A stretch of DNA of 48,431 nt from the NCBI GenBank assembly GCA_012523185.1, contig JAAYIY010000019.1, positions 1-48,431 of the forward strand, written 5' to 3'. The stretch is from Clostridiales bacterium. GTDB taxonomy: Bacteria; Bacillota; Clostridia; Oscillospirales; Acutalibacteraceae. Under the pieces are notes generated by a model, which ran no database searches, was not told where the DNA came from, and saw nothing but the letters and a program-made list of their open reading frames with translations. Positions 15,929-24,112 of the stretch are shown piece by piece; position 1 is the first letter of the stretch, and every line of letters starts with the position of its first letter. Made by a program: the position numbers and the translations under genes.

Positions 15929-17632
15929 ATGAAACGAACAACAAGTCTTACGCTTATTTTTGTTTTCAGTTTAAGTCTGCTCGCTTCTTTCGCCGGTATC
16001 ACAGGTTTTGCCGCCGACAACAGCCTTAAAGCAATCGTCGCCGCCGACCTGCATTTTGAATCGGCGCGCTTTTTCGGAAACATCGAAAACAGCATAAGCC
16101 TGCCCGATTCCGAGCTGTATAAATTTGTCCGATATAACGGTCAGCTGATTTACGAGTCAGAAGCCATTATCAGGAGATTTTTTGAAAAAGCCGCTGATTC
16201 GGACGCCGAATGCATTCTTATTCCCGGGGATCTTGTAAACGGCGGTTATAAAATGTGCCATCTTGAGCTGGCGGCCATTTTTAAAGACTTTGAAAGAAGC
16301 ACCGGCAAGGAAATATTCGTGTCTGTCGGCAACCATGACTGCAAAAGCAACACGACAATGAGCGAGTTTGAAAACATTTACAGTGATTTTGGTTTTTCGC
16401 AGTCGCTAAGCAGGGACGAGGACACACTGTCATACACAGCCGATTTGGGCGGTGATTACAGGCTTATTTCAATCAGCAGTGCGACATATGACGACAAATC
16501 ATCTGTTATTGGCGATTCCACTATGCAATGGATAAAAGCACAGTGCGAAACGGCAAAAAAAGACGGCAAACACCTTGTCGCAATGACGCATTACGGTGTT
16601 TTGCAGCACGCCGGATTTCCCATGGGGCATCTTGTCGACGCTTTTACAGACGCGCGGATTGAAAACGCCGACAATTGTGCAAATCTCTTTGCCGACTGGG
16701 GCATCAAATACATCTTTACGGGGCATGTCCACATCAACGATATTTCAAAAAAGATTACGTCAAACAACAATGAGATTTATGACGTCGTCACAAGCGCGCT
16801 CGTAGGATATCCTTGCACATACCGCTTGGTTCATTTTTCCGATTCCGGAGTCGAGTTTAAAGCAAACTATATCACCGATGTTGATGCCGCTTACCTCCCC
16901 GCGGAGTTCAGCGACTTGCAGCTTGAAAAGATTGCAAACGATTTTCAAGGCTACGCGCGCGGCATGGTGGGGGCAAGCATCCAGCATATGCTGCACAATT
17001 TTTCAGTTAATCCGAACAGCGCGGTTTCATTTTTGACAGTCGATCCGGAAAGTAAAATTGCCGACATAATCCGAAAGCTTATACCGCATTTGTATGAGGT
17101 TTCATGTCTTCCGATTTACAAAACACAAGGTTTCGACAGCAGCTTTGAAGAGCTTGCCGAAAGCTACGGCGGCGTTCTGCCCAAAAGCGATTTCAAGACC
17201 TTTTTCGAGCTTGCCGGATTTTTTGTTTCAACCATTATGGCGGGCGATGAAAATATAACGGCGCAGTCCACAGAGATGAGGTTATTTTTAGAGTGCTTCA
17301 AAGCAGCTCTCGTCTTTTCGTTTGACGGCGTCGAGAAGGATGTCGACAGCTTTTTGCAGTCTTACAGCCTGCCTTTCACATATTCACAGCTGAAAACCTT
17401 TGGCTCAAAGCTTACTTTCCGCAAAACGACAGCTTCAAAGCTGGTGTCTGTGTTTTTCTCACCTTTGATTGAAAAGCTGACAGTTGACGATAACAACCCC
17501 TCGGATTTAAACGTGACGCTTCCCGCTTATATCACCGCTGCCGAAAAAAGAGGCGTTTCGTTTTGGTTCGCTGAGATAATTCGCATAATACGCGCTTTCT
17601 TCACAAGATTTTTTGCAATAATGTTTTCATAA
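15929..17632 (+). CDS. Exported calcineurin-like metallophosphoesterase
   Basis: 567 residues from the ATG at 15929, which follows AAAGGGG by 8 bases. A signal peptide (residues 1 to about 28, ending GFAA) exports it. The dinuclear metal-binding motifs are complete: D40-x-H42, GDLVNGG (100-106), GNHD (134-137), MTHYG, and TGHVH. The rest of the chain, about 300 residues, is of unknown fold. The last 25 residues are hydrophobic and basic (ending in F-T-R-F-F-A-I-M-F-S) and may hold the protein at the membrane. The family cleaves phosphoesters such as phospholipid headgroups, nucleotides or cell-wall polyprenyl phosphates. The next gene encodes a ceramidase-like hydrolase 25 bases downstream, so a joint role on a lipid or glycan is possible (inference). 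Confidence 0.82.
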   Translation: MKRTTSLTLIFVFSLSLLASFAGITGFAADNSLKAIVAADLHFESARFFGNIENSISLPDSELYKFVRYNGQLIYESEAIIRRFFEKAADSDAECILIPGDLVNGGYKMCHLELAAIFKDFERSTGKEIFVSVGNHDCKSNTTMSEFENIYSDFGFSQSLSRDEDTLSYTADLGGDYRLISISSATYDDKSSVIGDSTMQWIKAQCETAKKDGKHLVAMTHYGVLQHAGFPMGHLVDAFTDARIENADNCANLFADWGIKYIFTGHVHINDISKKITSNNNEIYDVVTSALVGYPCTYRLVHFSDSGVEFKANYITDVDAAYLPAEFSDLQLEKIANDFQGYARGMVGASIQHMLHNFSVNPNSAVSFLTVDPESKIADIIRKLIPHLYEVSCLPIYKTQGFDSSFEELAESYGGVLPKSDFKTFFELAGFFVSTIMAGDENITAQSTEMRLFLECFKAALVFSFDGVEKDVDSFLQSYSLPFTYSQLKTFGSKLTFRKTTASKLVSVFFSPLIEKLTVDDNNPSDLNVTLPAYITAAEKRGVSFWFAEIIRIIRAFFTRFFAIMFS

Positions 17633-17657
17633 GCTATAAAGAATGCGGGGTTTTAAA

Positions 17658-19265
17658 ATGATTCCATCTAAAAAGTATTTTGCTGATAAAATCCAAAGCG
17701 CCGCGCGGGCGGCTGTGTCACTTCTCCCCGATAACCCTTCTTTGGTTTCAGAAATCGATTATGAAAGCCGAAACTTTTTTAAGGGTCACGACAGCTTTAT
17801 TAATGCCGACTATGCCCTGAAAAACAACTGCCGATGGAGACTCGGCTTTGCAAACGCGAGCCTTGTTCCCGACGATATCTTCACAAAAAAATATTATCTC
17901 GGCGGTTTTATGTCGATGGATCACACGCAAAATTATCCTGACGGAAATGTCGTCGAGGAGGTTCTTGACGACATGAAAGTGCGCGCTGTCTGCCTTGACG
18001 ACGGTTCAGGAAGGGGCGCGGCCGCCTTTGCTGTCATTGATGCCATAGGCATTTCAAACGGAGATGTTCGCACGATTCGCGCGGCGCTTGCCGATTTTGC
18101 CGCCGAAAACAATATTGTCAGCATAAACATAGGTGCGACGCATTCCCACAGTTGCATTGACACGCAGGGACTTTGGTTCTGCTCATATACAGAACGAAAA
18201 AAGAGAATCAAAAATAAAAAGCATCGTGAAAAGTTTCTTTCAGGCTATGCCGACAAATCTTTTATTGACTCGCTTTGCCTGAAAACAGCCGACGCCATCC
18301 GCTCCGCTTTTCACGACATGAAAGACGGCTCATTGTTTTATAATGAAACAGATATCGGCGGCAAAATGCATGACAAGCGCCCAAGGGAAAGAGGGCTTGA
18401 CGTCGGCGAGGAGATAAGCTTTCTCTCAAACTTGTCTAAGTTCACGTTTGTGCCCGACGACAAAGAGGCCGTGCAGACAATCATTTTAAACATGAATGTC
18501 CACCCCTGCATTGTCGGTCTTGAAACCTTTTGCGAAGATAAAACAAAATTTAATTACGGAGAATGTCTTAGCAACGGCCGCCAACTTTCCGGCGATTATG
18601 TGGCATATATTGACGAGGCAATTACAAATGCCGGTTATAATATGATGTTTTTAAACGGAGCCATTATGGGCATATACGCGAGCGGAGGAGATATCGACTT
18701 CAAACAGGGATTCGCTCCGCCGCGATACCTTCGCGCCGTCGGTTACGGCAGGGAGATTGCGGATATTGTTTTGTCGATGAAGCTTGAGGACGCGGAGAAA
18801 ATCACGCCGTTTTTAAATGTCCGTTGTTCCGAGGTCATATCAAAAACTGACAACCCCGTCATAATCGCAATCGGCAAGCTTGGAATAACTCACAACATAT
18901 TTTTAAAAGGCGGGGATGGATACAAGGCTGTCACCGAGGTTGGCTATGTTGAAATTGGCGAGAAAAAAGCCGCCATGGTTCCGGGTGAAATTTGTCCGGA
19001 TCTCATTAACGGCAAATACTCCATGACAGAGGATTATTCCATCAGCGGCAACGCTTTTCCGCTCCCGTCATTCAGCGAGGCGGCAGGCTTTGACGGCGGC
19101 AAAAACATCCTTGTGTTTGGGTTGATGAACGATGCCGCCGGCTATATTGTTCCCGACAACGATTTTGTCCTGATACGTTATCACGATATGCTTTGCTTCG
19201 GCAGCCGCTTTGCGTCCTGCCTTGTGCGCTCGTTTATGGATATTATAAAAACAACCGGTGCATGA
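17658..19265 (+). CDS. Neutral/alkaline-ceramidase-like zinc hydrolase
   Basis: 535 residues with no signal peptide. All four zinc-site features of the neutral ceramidase family can be picked out: THSHS (161-165), NVHP (280-283) followed by SGDY (311-314), PGE (442-444), and GYIVPDND (495-502). The N-terminal region with G-G-F-M-S-M (82-87) also fits. Characterised members cleave the amide of N-acyl sphingoid bases, but many bacterial homologues act on unknown substrates. The lack of a signal peptide argues against extracellular ceramide digestion. Start: ATG 17658 has CGGGG 7 bases upstream; an ATG at 17643 is possible but lacks a site. The gene is co-transcribed with the metallophosphoesterase and ends in a strong terminator. 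Confidence 0.7.
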   Translation: MIPSKKYFADKIQSAARAAVSLLPDNPSLVSEIDYESRNFFKGHDSFINADYALKNNCRWRLGFANASLVPDDIFTKKYYLGGFMSMDHTQNYPDGNVVEEVLDDMKVRAVCLDDGSGRGAAAFAVIDAIGISNGDVRTIRAALADFAAENNIVSINIGATHSHSCIDTQGLWFCSYTERKKRIKNKKHREKFLSGYADKSFIDSLCLKTADAIRSAFHDMKDGSLFYNETDIGGKMHDKRPRERGLDVGEEISFLSNLSKFTFVPDDKEAVQTIILNMNVHPCIVGLETFCEDKTKFNYGECLSNGRQLSGDYVAYIDEAITNAGYNMMFLNGAIMGIYASGGDIDFKQGFAPPRYLRAVGYGREIADIVLSMKLEDAEKITPFLNVRCSEVISKTDNPVIIAIGKLGITHNIFLKGGDGYKAVTEVGYVEIGEKKAAMVPGEICPDLINGKYSMTEDYSISGNAFPLPSFSEAAGFDGGKNILVFGLMNDAAGYIVPDNDFVLIRYHDMLCFGSRFASCLVRSFMDIIKTTGA

Positions 19266-19322
19266 CCGTCTTTTATGACGGCGTAGAATTTTCTCTGTGA
19301 CATTGACTGAACTCAAAGCTTT

Positions 19323-19352
19323 GCCGGGCAACGTTTGTTGCCCGGCCTTTTT
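19323..19352 (+). terminator. Strong rho-independent terminator
   Basis: GCCGGGCAAC (19323-19332) and GTTGCCCGGC (19337-19346) form a perfect 10-bp stem with a GTTT loop, followed by CTTTTT. It ends the ceramidase-like transcript. The minus-strand side lacks a T-run, so it is mainly one-directional. Confidence 0.9.
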
Positions 19353-19361
19353 GCGTGCTGT

Positions 19362-20288
19362 TCAGCTGTTCATTTGTGTTACGTCTCCGTTTTTGACTGA
19401 ATAAGATATGTTTACACTGTCGCCGTCTGAAAGCTTAAAGCCTGCCATAGAGCTGTTTGGAAAAACGCCGTTAACACTGTAAAGCCAGCCGCTCGTGCCT
19501 CCGCAATCCCTTTCGTTCAATCCGCCTATGCCCCTTATATAATCGCCTTGCTTGTTGAGTGATATGTTGTTTTCTCTAAGGGTGCGGACTAAAAGCGTCA
19601 TAACTGTGTCGCCGCTTTCAAGCTTTACGGAAACATTCAGCATTATTCCGTTTTCAGGTATAATGCCGCTGTATCCGGGGCGTTCCCTTATGCCGTAATC
19701 AACCGCTGTCTTGCAGCTGATTAACAGGCTTACATTCGCTTCCGACTGCTGCCGCGTCGTCGTTTCGTCAACAACAATAATCGAGCCGCCCTGCGGCTGT
19801 GTCGTCGTGACTGCCGCCTTTGTCGTTGTGGTTGTGGTGACTGCCGCCTTTGTCGTTGTGGTTGTGGTGGTTGACGCTTTTGTCGTTGTGGTTGTGGATG
19901 ATGTGCTTGCCGCCTTTGTCGGCGCGGCGGAGGTCTTTGCCGCCGCGGCACTTGTCTTTGATGAATCCGCTGCTCCCGAGGACGACGAAGCGGCTGTGCT
20001 TTTTACTGATTGCTCCGCCGTTTGCGAATTCTTGGGTTCATCTTGTTTTTCCTGCTTTGGAGATGTGTTTTGAGATATTACCGCGCCCTGTTCCGAAACA
20101 AGCAGGGAGGACGCGTCGTAATCCGCTGTTTGCCCGCCCGTTTCGCCCTTGTCTGTCAAACTTTCAAGCATAGCGCTTTCTGTTTCACTTGTGACTGTAT
20201 CAGCATCAACATTTTGACCGCGCGCGCATCCCATGACGCACAAAAACACAAGCATTGTTGATATCAGCGGCAGCAATCCTTTTTTCAC
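19362..20288 (-). CDS. DUF4430 (transcobalamin C-terminal-like) lipoprotein on a Thr-rich stalk
   Basis: 308 residues. The signal peptide ends in the lipobox VMGC, with Cys21 lipidated, so it is anchored on the outer face of the membrane. Residues about 95-168 are Ala/Ser/Thr/Lys low-complexity with runs of six to seven Thr, probably an extended cell-wall-crossing stalk. Residues about 215-300 form a DUF4430 domain: VKLESGDTVMTLL, then GGTSGWLYSVNG and the L-S-D-G-D-S-V-N-I-S-Y strand. DUF4430 corresponds to the small beta domain of animal transcobalamin/intrinsic factor. It lies 28 bases after the alpha/alpha-barrel gene and should be controlled by the same cobalamin riboswitch. Together they supply the two halves of a corrinoid-binding protein (inference). 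Confidence 0.8.
   Translation of the reverse strand: MKKGLLPLISTMLVFLCVMGCARGQNVDADTVTSETESAMLESLTDKGETGGQTADYDASSLLVSEQGAVISQNTSPKQEKQDEPKNSQTAEQSVKSTAASSSSGAADSSKTSAAAAKTSAAPTKAASTSSTTTTTKASTTTTTTTKAAVTTTTTTKAAVTTTQPQGGSIIVVDETTTRQQSEANVSLLISCKTAVDYGIRERPGYSGIIPENGIMLNVSVKLESGDTVMTLLVRTLRENNISLNKQGDYIRGIGGLNERDCGGTSGWLYSVNGVFPNSSMAGFKLSDGDSVNISYSVKNGDVTQMNS
19809..19898 (-). repeat. 30-bp in-frame tandem repeat encoding the Thr-rich stalk
   Basis: Units at 19809-19838 and 19839-19868 are identical 30-mers, and a third diverged copy follows to about 19898. Each unit encodes ten residues (six Thr, then Lys-Ala-Ala-Val or a variant). Because the unit is a multiple of three, slippage would lengthen or shorten the stalk without breaking the frame. 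Confidence 0.85.
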
Positions 20289-20316
20289 TTAAAATACCCC
20301 CCTGCGGAATATGCCT

Positions 20317-21378
20317 TTAAAATGTGAAGATGCCCCAAAAGAATCCTATGACAGTGCAAATGAAAGCGGCGAACCTTGGCATAGTTTCTCCAAAGTTTGA
20401 ATACAAAATTTTTGTGCGAAGCAGCTCAAGACTGCTCATGTCATACACGCCGGACATATCTCTGCCGTACCGTTCATATGCATCGATTGCCATCAGCATC
20501 TGGTAAGAAGTCATCACATTTGACGTGCCGTCATAGCAGCGCCCGCCTCCGTCTGTTTGAATAAATGCTGAAAGCGCGTCGATTATATTATTTCCTCCGC
20601 TCATATAGTCAGACGTGAGCGGATCAATGCCGAGACTGCACAAAGCAAGCAGAACCTGCGAAGTCGATTCGGCGCTTTCAGATCCGTAGGACTCGTAGCC
20701 CGCGGTCGGGAGCTTGTTTGTTTTGATAAATTGAAGCGCGTCATTAATGACCGAAGCGCATTTTGTGTCTGTTTTGTAAGGAGCGAGAGCCTGAAGCACC
20801 ATTCCTGTCGCGTCAATTTCTCCGTCGACAGTCCAGCTCTGTTCGGCGTCCGCTTCAAGATATGTGTTAAATCCGCCGTCGTCACGCTGCGCCTCGATGA
20901 GGAGGTCAATTATTTTTCCCCTGTCCGCGTCTGTCCCGAAGGAGTTTGAATCAAGCGCTATCAGCGCGAAAGCCAAGCCCGCGGTAAAAAACTCCGCTGT
21001 CAAATCGGTGCTTGTTATCTTTTTAATCAAGTCGACTCCGCCGATGTTTTTAACGTCAAGACCGGCGGCGCCGACCGCAAGCACATATCTTGCGCAGTCC
21101 GAAAGATAAAGGGAATCGGCATTTTCGCCGACGGCTTTTTTAACATAATCCTTATAAGCTTTGTCAAGAGTGTTTACACCGCTTCTTTTCAACGCCGTAA
21201 ATGTCCAGTCAATGTTCGGATTTTGGCTGCCGTCCGCCTCAGGGACAGACACATTTGACAAAAGCCAGCCTTTTAACCCCGCTTTCATTTCAGACGCGCT
21301 AAGAGCGGACGCCTGAGCCGTGAAGGCAAAAATCATCATAACTGCCATCAACAGCGCTAAAACCTTTTTCATTTTCAT
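20317..21378 (-). CDS. Exported alpha/alpha-barrel protein (prenyltransferase-like; transcobalamin N-domain-like)
   Basis: 353 residues. A signal peptide (1 to about 25, ending QASA) is followed by repeated helical-hairpin motifs of the terpenoid cyclase/prenyltransferase toroid: QRDDGGFNTY, a following G-M-V-L-Q-A-L-A-P-Y, S-T-S-Q-V-L-L-A-L-C-S-L-G, and QTDGGGRCYDG. It lacks the DxDD motif of squalene-hopene cyclases and is too short for one. The last 18 residues (FAAFICTVIGFFWGIFTF) form a hydrophobic anchor. This fold is the large domain of intrinsic factor and transcobalamin. ATG 21378 is chosen over 21387 because AAGGAAGG lies 9 bases before it. A cobalamin riboswitch directly upstream shows a B12-related job; the DUF4430 partner follows after 28 bases. 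Confidence 0.8.
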   Translation of the reverse strand: MKMKKVLALLMAVMMIFAFTAQASALSASEMKAGLKGWLLSNVSVPEADGSQNPNIDWTFTALKRSGVNTLDKAYKDYVKKAVGENADSLYLSDCARYVLAVGAAGLDVKNIGGVDLIKKITSTDLTAEFFTAGLAFALIALDSNSFGTDADRGKIIDLLIEAQRDDGGFNTYLEADAEQSWTVDGEIDATGMVLQALAPYKTDTKCASVINDALQFIKTNKLPTAGYESYGSESAESTSQVLLALCSLGIDPLTSDYMSGGNNIIDALSAFIQTDGGGRCYDGTSNVMTSYQMLMAIDAYERYGRDMSGVYDMSSLELLRTKILYSNFGETMPRFAAFICTVIGFFWGIFTF

Positions 21379-21410
21379 TGATAACATCCTTCCTTTTGTT
21401 TAATAAATAA

Positions 21411-21434
21411 AAAACGCGGGTCTTTCGACCCGCA
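21411..21434 (-). terminator. Intrinsic terminator of the cobalamin riboswitch
   Basis: On the minus strand GCGGGTC and GACCCGC (21433-21427 and 21422-21416) form a 7-bp stem with a GAAA tetraloop, followed by a T-rich run towards 21401. It lies between the riboswitch aptamer and the ribosome binding site of the barrel gene. B12 binding is therefore expected to cause transcription termination. Confidence 0.9.
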
Positions 21435-21512
21435 TTTCAACAACGTCATAAGGCACATCTTAAAAAGATATACCAACGCCTCAAATGCTTTCCCGCCGAA
21501 AGAATTGATTAA

Positions 21513-21686
21513 AAGTCGTTTTCGGCAGGTCTCCTGGCTTAACATCAACCTCGATTCTTCCGCCTTCCCGGAAACCCAGTGGCATGAGTGAAGAATCTCG
21601 TCCGTAATACAGTAGCGGGGGCTGCCACGGCATCGCACCGTGTTCCCTTTTAATCCCATGTGTAAGCATGGGAACCAAAAACGATT
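21513..21686 (-). promoter_or_regulatory. Cobalamin (AdoCbl/MeCbl) riboswitch aptamer
   Basis: Read on the minus strand, the element carries the B12 riboswitch hallmarks in order. A P1 strand (ATCGTTTT, pairing with AAAACGA at the 3' end) comes first, then GGGAACACGGTG, CCCCGCTACTGT, ATGCCACTGG, GGGAAGGCGG, and the B12 box AAGCCAGGAGACCTGCC (21540-21524). The aptamer is followed by about 80 bases of expression platform and an intrinsic terminator, then by the alpha/alpha-barrel gene. Known B12 riboswitches turn off uptake and synthesis genes when cobalamin is plentiful. Confidence 0.96.
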
Positions 21687-21699
21687 AAATTATAGTTAA

Positions 21700-21728
21700 A
21701 TCATACCATGATATAAATAAAATGTCAA
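21700..21728 (-). promoter_or_regulatory. Promoter of the cobalamin-riboswitch operon
   Basis: TTGACA (21728-21723) and TATGAT (21705-21700) are separated by 17 bases on the minus strand, placing the transcription start just before the riboswitch P1 stem. Confidence 0.85.
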
Positions 21729-21758
21729 TTATCTTTTTAACAGTTTAATTATTGACTG

Positions 21759-23129
21759 TTATTTTTTTAACAGCTTGATTATTTCACAAGTCAAAACATA
21801 AGCTCTGGTGCTTTTAAGCATAAAAACAATTTTGTTAAAAAGGCTTTCAAGCGTGAGCTTCTCCTCATATTTTAAAGGCTGTGTGCCGTCGTCGATGATA
21901 AAGGCTTGGGAAAAGCACATCCCGCCGTCTCCCAAAAGCTCGGCGCGCACATAAAGAAACTCATCGCTGCCGTCAATTAAATCAAGGTCAAGGACAATGT
22001 TTTTCGCCGGTGATTCCGGGGTTATGTCGCTGTTTTTATATATGACTTCGCCGTTCGCAATCCACTGAATTTGGCGGCAATCCTTGACTTTTACTGTTAT
22101 TTTAGAGCCGCTGACATCAATATAAGTGAACATCGGATAGGCAAAGCCTTGGTTTGTGACGCTAAAATCAGCTTCAGGACCTAATTTTGAAGTTGATTTG
22201 ACATTTCTTGTCACACCGAAGAACGCCCCGTTTTGCATCGTCTTTTTAATGTTTTCAACACTGTTTTCTTCCATCATAAACACTGAAAAGGTGGAATCCA
22301 CCATCCCGGTGCCGTGCGCGTCGCTGTTGCTGAAGCCTATGACCGTCCTGCCGTAGGGAATCACTTCCTTGAGAAGATTATCCCAAAGTATCCTGTCGTA
22401 TCTCGTCGTGTTGTTTGAGCCGTTAAAAACCTCTGTGCCGAGGCAGGTTTTATATTTCAGCAGCAATCTCGCAAAAAGTCCAACTGTATCAGGGTTTGAC
22501 ACCTTTTCTTCGCCCTTGCCCTCAATCCAGTCGCCCGGGTGATTGATGTGTGAAATGCCGCCGTTTTTCTCAACAAGCCTGACGGCGTATTCATAGCCGT
22601 TTTCAAAGCCGATGTTTCCGCTGCCGACGTTATCGGGCAGAAAATAGCCGTTGACATGGCTTTTTGACGCCGTGAGGGCGTTAAGCTCGTTGCCGCCCGA
22701 AATGCACGTCATGGGAGTCCCGCGCGCCTCACCCGTGGATACCAAGGGATACCAACCTGTTGTGATGCCTTCATACTGCGTGTCAGACAGCCAATTTTGC
22801 CTGTTTCCTATTATGGGTTGATAAATGTAAAGCGGGTGGAAAAACGGTCTCTTGTTCCACTCCCTGCCTGTTATCCCATGCTCTGTCATGGCGAGGAAGT
22901 CAAAGCCCTGGTTGTAATACTCTGTTATCATGTCAACCATTGTGTCGTCGCCGTCGCTCGTTGTGGAGTGCGTGTGGAGATTGCCCTTGTACGCTTTCCA
23001 GGTCTCCCAATCAACCTCACTGTACGGCGACTTTATCTCATAGCCGCCCGACGAAGCCGAAACACTCATTATGAACGGCATAACAAGCACGGCGGGTAAA
23101 ATCAACGCAATCAGTTTTTTTATAAACAT
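21759..23129 (-). CDS. Exported PHP/CehA-like metal-dependent hydrolase
   Basis: 456 residues with a signal peptide (1 to about 25, ending in SVSA). PHP-domain metal motifs are seen: LHTHSTTSDG (51-60, H52 and H54), MTEHG (81-85), SGGNEL, SHINHPGD and SNSDAHG, as in the CehA/McbA family of phosphoesterases and amide hydrolases. The residues after about 330 form beta-rich segments and a hydrophobic/basic tail (K-S-T-R-A-Y-V-L-T-C-E-I-I-K-L-L-K-K), perhaps membrane-associated. It lies 50 bases downstream of the sugar reductase/epimerase gene but has its own promoter-like signal at 23159-23188. The GGAGGG site is 7 bases before the ATG. The substrate is unknown; a cell-envelope phosphodiester or glycan phosphate is plausible (inference). 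Confidence 0.78.
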   Translation of the reverse strand: MFIKKLIALILPAVLVMPFIMSVSASSGGYEIKSPYSEVDWETWKAYKGNLHTHSTTSDGDDTMVDMITEYYNQGFDFLAMTEHGITGREWNKRPFFHPLYIYQPIIGNRQNWLSDTQYEGITTGWYPLVSTGEARGTPMTCISGGNELNALTASKSHVNGYFLPDNVGSGNIGFENGYEYAVRLVEKNGGISHINHPGDWIEGKGEEKVSNPDTVGLFARLLLKYKTCLGTEVFNGSNNTTRYDRILWDNLLKEVIPYGRTVIGFSNSDAHGTGMVDSTFSVFMMEENSVENIKKTMQNGAFFGVTRNVKSTSKLGPEADFSVTNQGFAYPMFTYIDVSGSKITVKVKDCRQIQWIANGEVIYKNSDITPESPAKNIVLDLDLIDGSDEFLYVRAELLGDGGMCFSQAFIIDDGTQPLKYEEKLTLESLFNKIVFMLKSTRAYVLTCEIIKLLKK

Positions 23130-23158
23130 TTTATTCCCTCCATTTAAATATTGTCTGA

Positions 23159-23188
23159 ATTATATCACGCCGCGGGGAATCAGCGCAA
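23159..23188 (-). promoter_or_regulatory. Possible promoter of the PHP hydrolase gene
   Basis: TTGCGC (23188-23183), an 18-base spacer and a perfect TATAAT (23164-23159) on the minus strand. The -35 box overlaps the 3' end of the upstream gene. The match is moderate. Confidence 0.45.
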
Positions 23189-24112
23189 TTGTTTTTTTCG
23201 CCTGTGTTCAATAACTTTTGATATCCCGTCCGCAAACGTCACCGATGGGACAAAGCCCGTGTCAGCCGTCAGCTCGGAAATATCGACGCAAAGACAAAGC
23301 TGCTGATGGCTGTAATAATCTCTTGAACCGAAATCAGGGCTTGCCGAGCTGTTTGTCAGCTCTTGTATTTTCAAAACATAGTCGGCAAGCGGCGCGCATT
23401 TGCCGCTGCCGATGCAATAGGACTTTCCGTCCTTGCCCTTGCCCCCGACAGCAAGCAGAGCGGCGGCGGCATCGCCGCAATAAATATAGTCCCACATCTG
23501 GCGGCAATCCGTAAGCTTTGGTGAAATATTGCTTAGAAAGCTGTCCACACAATAGCTTATCAGCGAAGAATCACGGTCGCGCTCGCCGTAAACGCTTAGT
23601 ATCCTTGCCCAGCAGTGTCGGATTCCCTCCTGCCGACAAAGCAGAAGGCTCATTTTGCCGGCCGCGTATTTTGCAATTCCGTATCCGCTCTGTGGGTTAA
23701 CGGGCGTGTCCGCGTCTATGGGGCTTTTTAAAACACCGTATTCCGCCTGTGAGCCCGCGCCGACAAAAACACCGCATCCGCATCTTTTGGCAAGTCGGAC
23801 AGCGTCAAGCGTGTAGCCGATGTTGTTAAGCTGAGCGTCTGTGTCGTCCCTGCCCTCCGCAGTCGTCTTTTCCCACGCAAGATGAAAAAGCGCATCGCAT
23901 CTCTCATCTAAGGACAAACTGTCAAGCTCTGCCAAGTCATGCCGAATGACGTGAAGATTATCCGAGGCAAACGGCATACATTTGCCGGGACGCACGACGG
24001 CGTAAACCTCCAGACCGTTTTTAAGCGCAAGCTCCGCGAGGGAGGAGCCTATCATCCCCCCGGCGCCTGTGATTATTATCCTTTTTAGTCCTCCACTGCT
24101 TCCTTTATGCAT
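23180..24112 (-). CDS. SDR-family NAD(P)-dependent nucleotide-sugar reductase/epimerase
   Basis: 310 residues from the ATG at 24112. The extended-SDR nucleotide site is TGAGGMIG (15-22), and the catalytic pair is Y144-x3-K148 in YGIAK. ATG 24112 overlaps the rfbH end by 28 bases and is preferred because the Rossmann strand follows directly; the frame extends further upstream, but only into rfbH. As the last gene of the rfbF-rfbG-rfbH set it most likely reduces the 4-keto group of the CDP-3,6-dideoxyhexose intermediate (as abequose, paratose or ascarylose synthases do) or epimerises it. Which sugar results cannot be told from sequence alone. Confidence 0.8.
   Translation of the reverse strand: MHKGSSGGLKRIIITGAGGMIGSSLAELALKNGLEVYAVVRPGKCMPFASDNLHVIRHDLAELDSLSLDERCDALFHLAWEKTTAEGRDDTDAQLNNIGYTLDAVRLAKRCGCGVFVGAGSQAEYGVLKSPIDADTPVNPQSGYGIAKYAAGKMSLLLCRQEGIRHCWARILSVYGERDRDSSLISYCVDSFLSNISPKLTDCRQMWDYIYCGDAAAALLAVGGKGKDGKSYCIGSGKCAPLADYVLKIQELTNSSASPDFGSRDYYSHQQLCLCVDISELTADTGFVPSVTFADGISKVIEHRRKKQLR

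Noticed and set aside
19711..20073. Plus-strand frame encoding a valine-rich protein
   Set aside because: It is the antisense reading of the Thr codons in the DUF4430 stalk repeats.
20317..21378. Squalene-hopene/terpene cyclase assignment for the barrel protein
   Set aside because: No DxDD motif, too short, and exported with a signal peptide behind a B12 riboswitch; the toroid fold fits a corrinoid-binding role better.
21759..21805. Intrinsic terminator at the end of the PHP hydrolase gene
   Set aside because: Only a short AT-rich inverted repeat (AACAGT/ACTGTT) is present beyond the stop, with no GC-rich stem or clean T-run.
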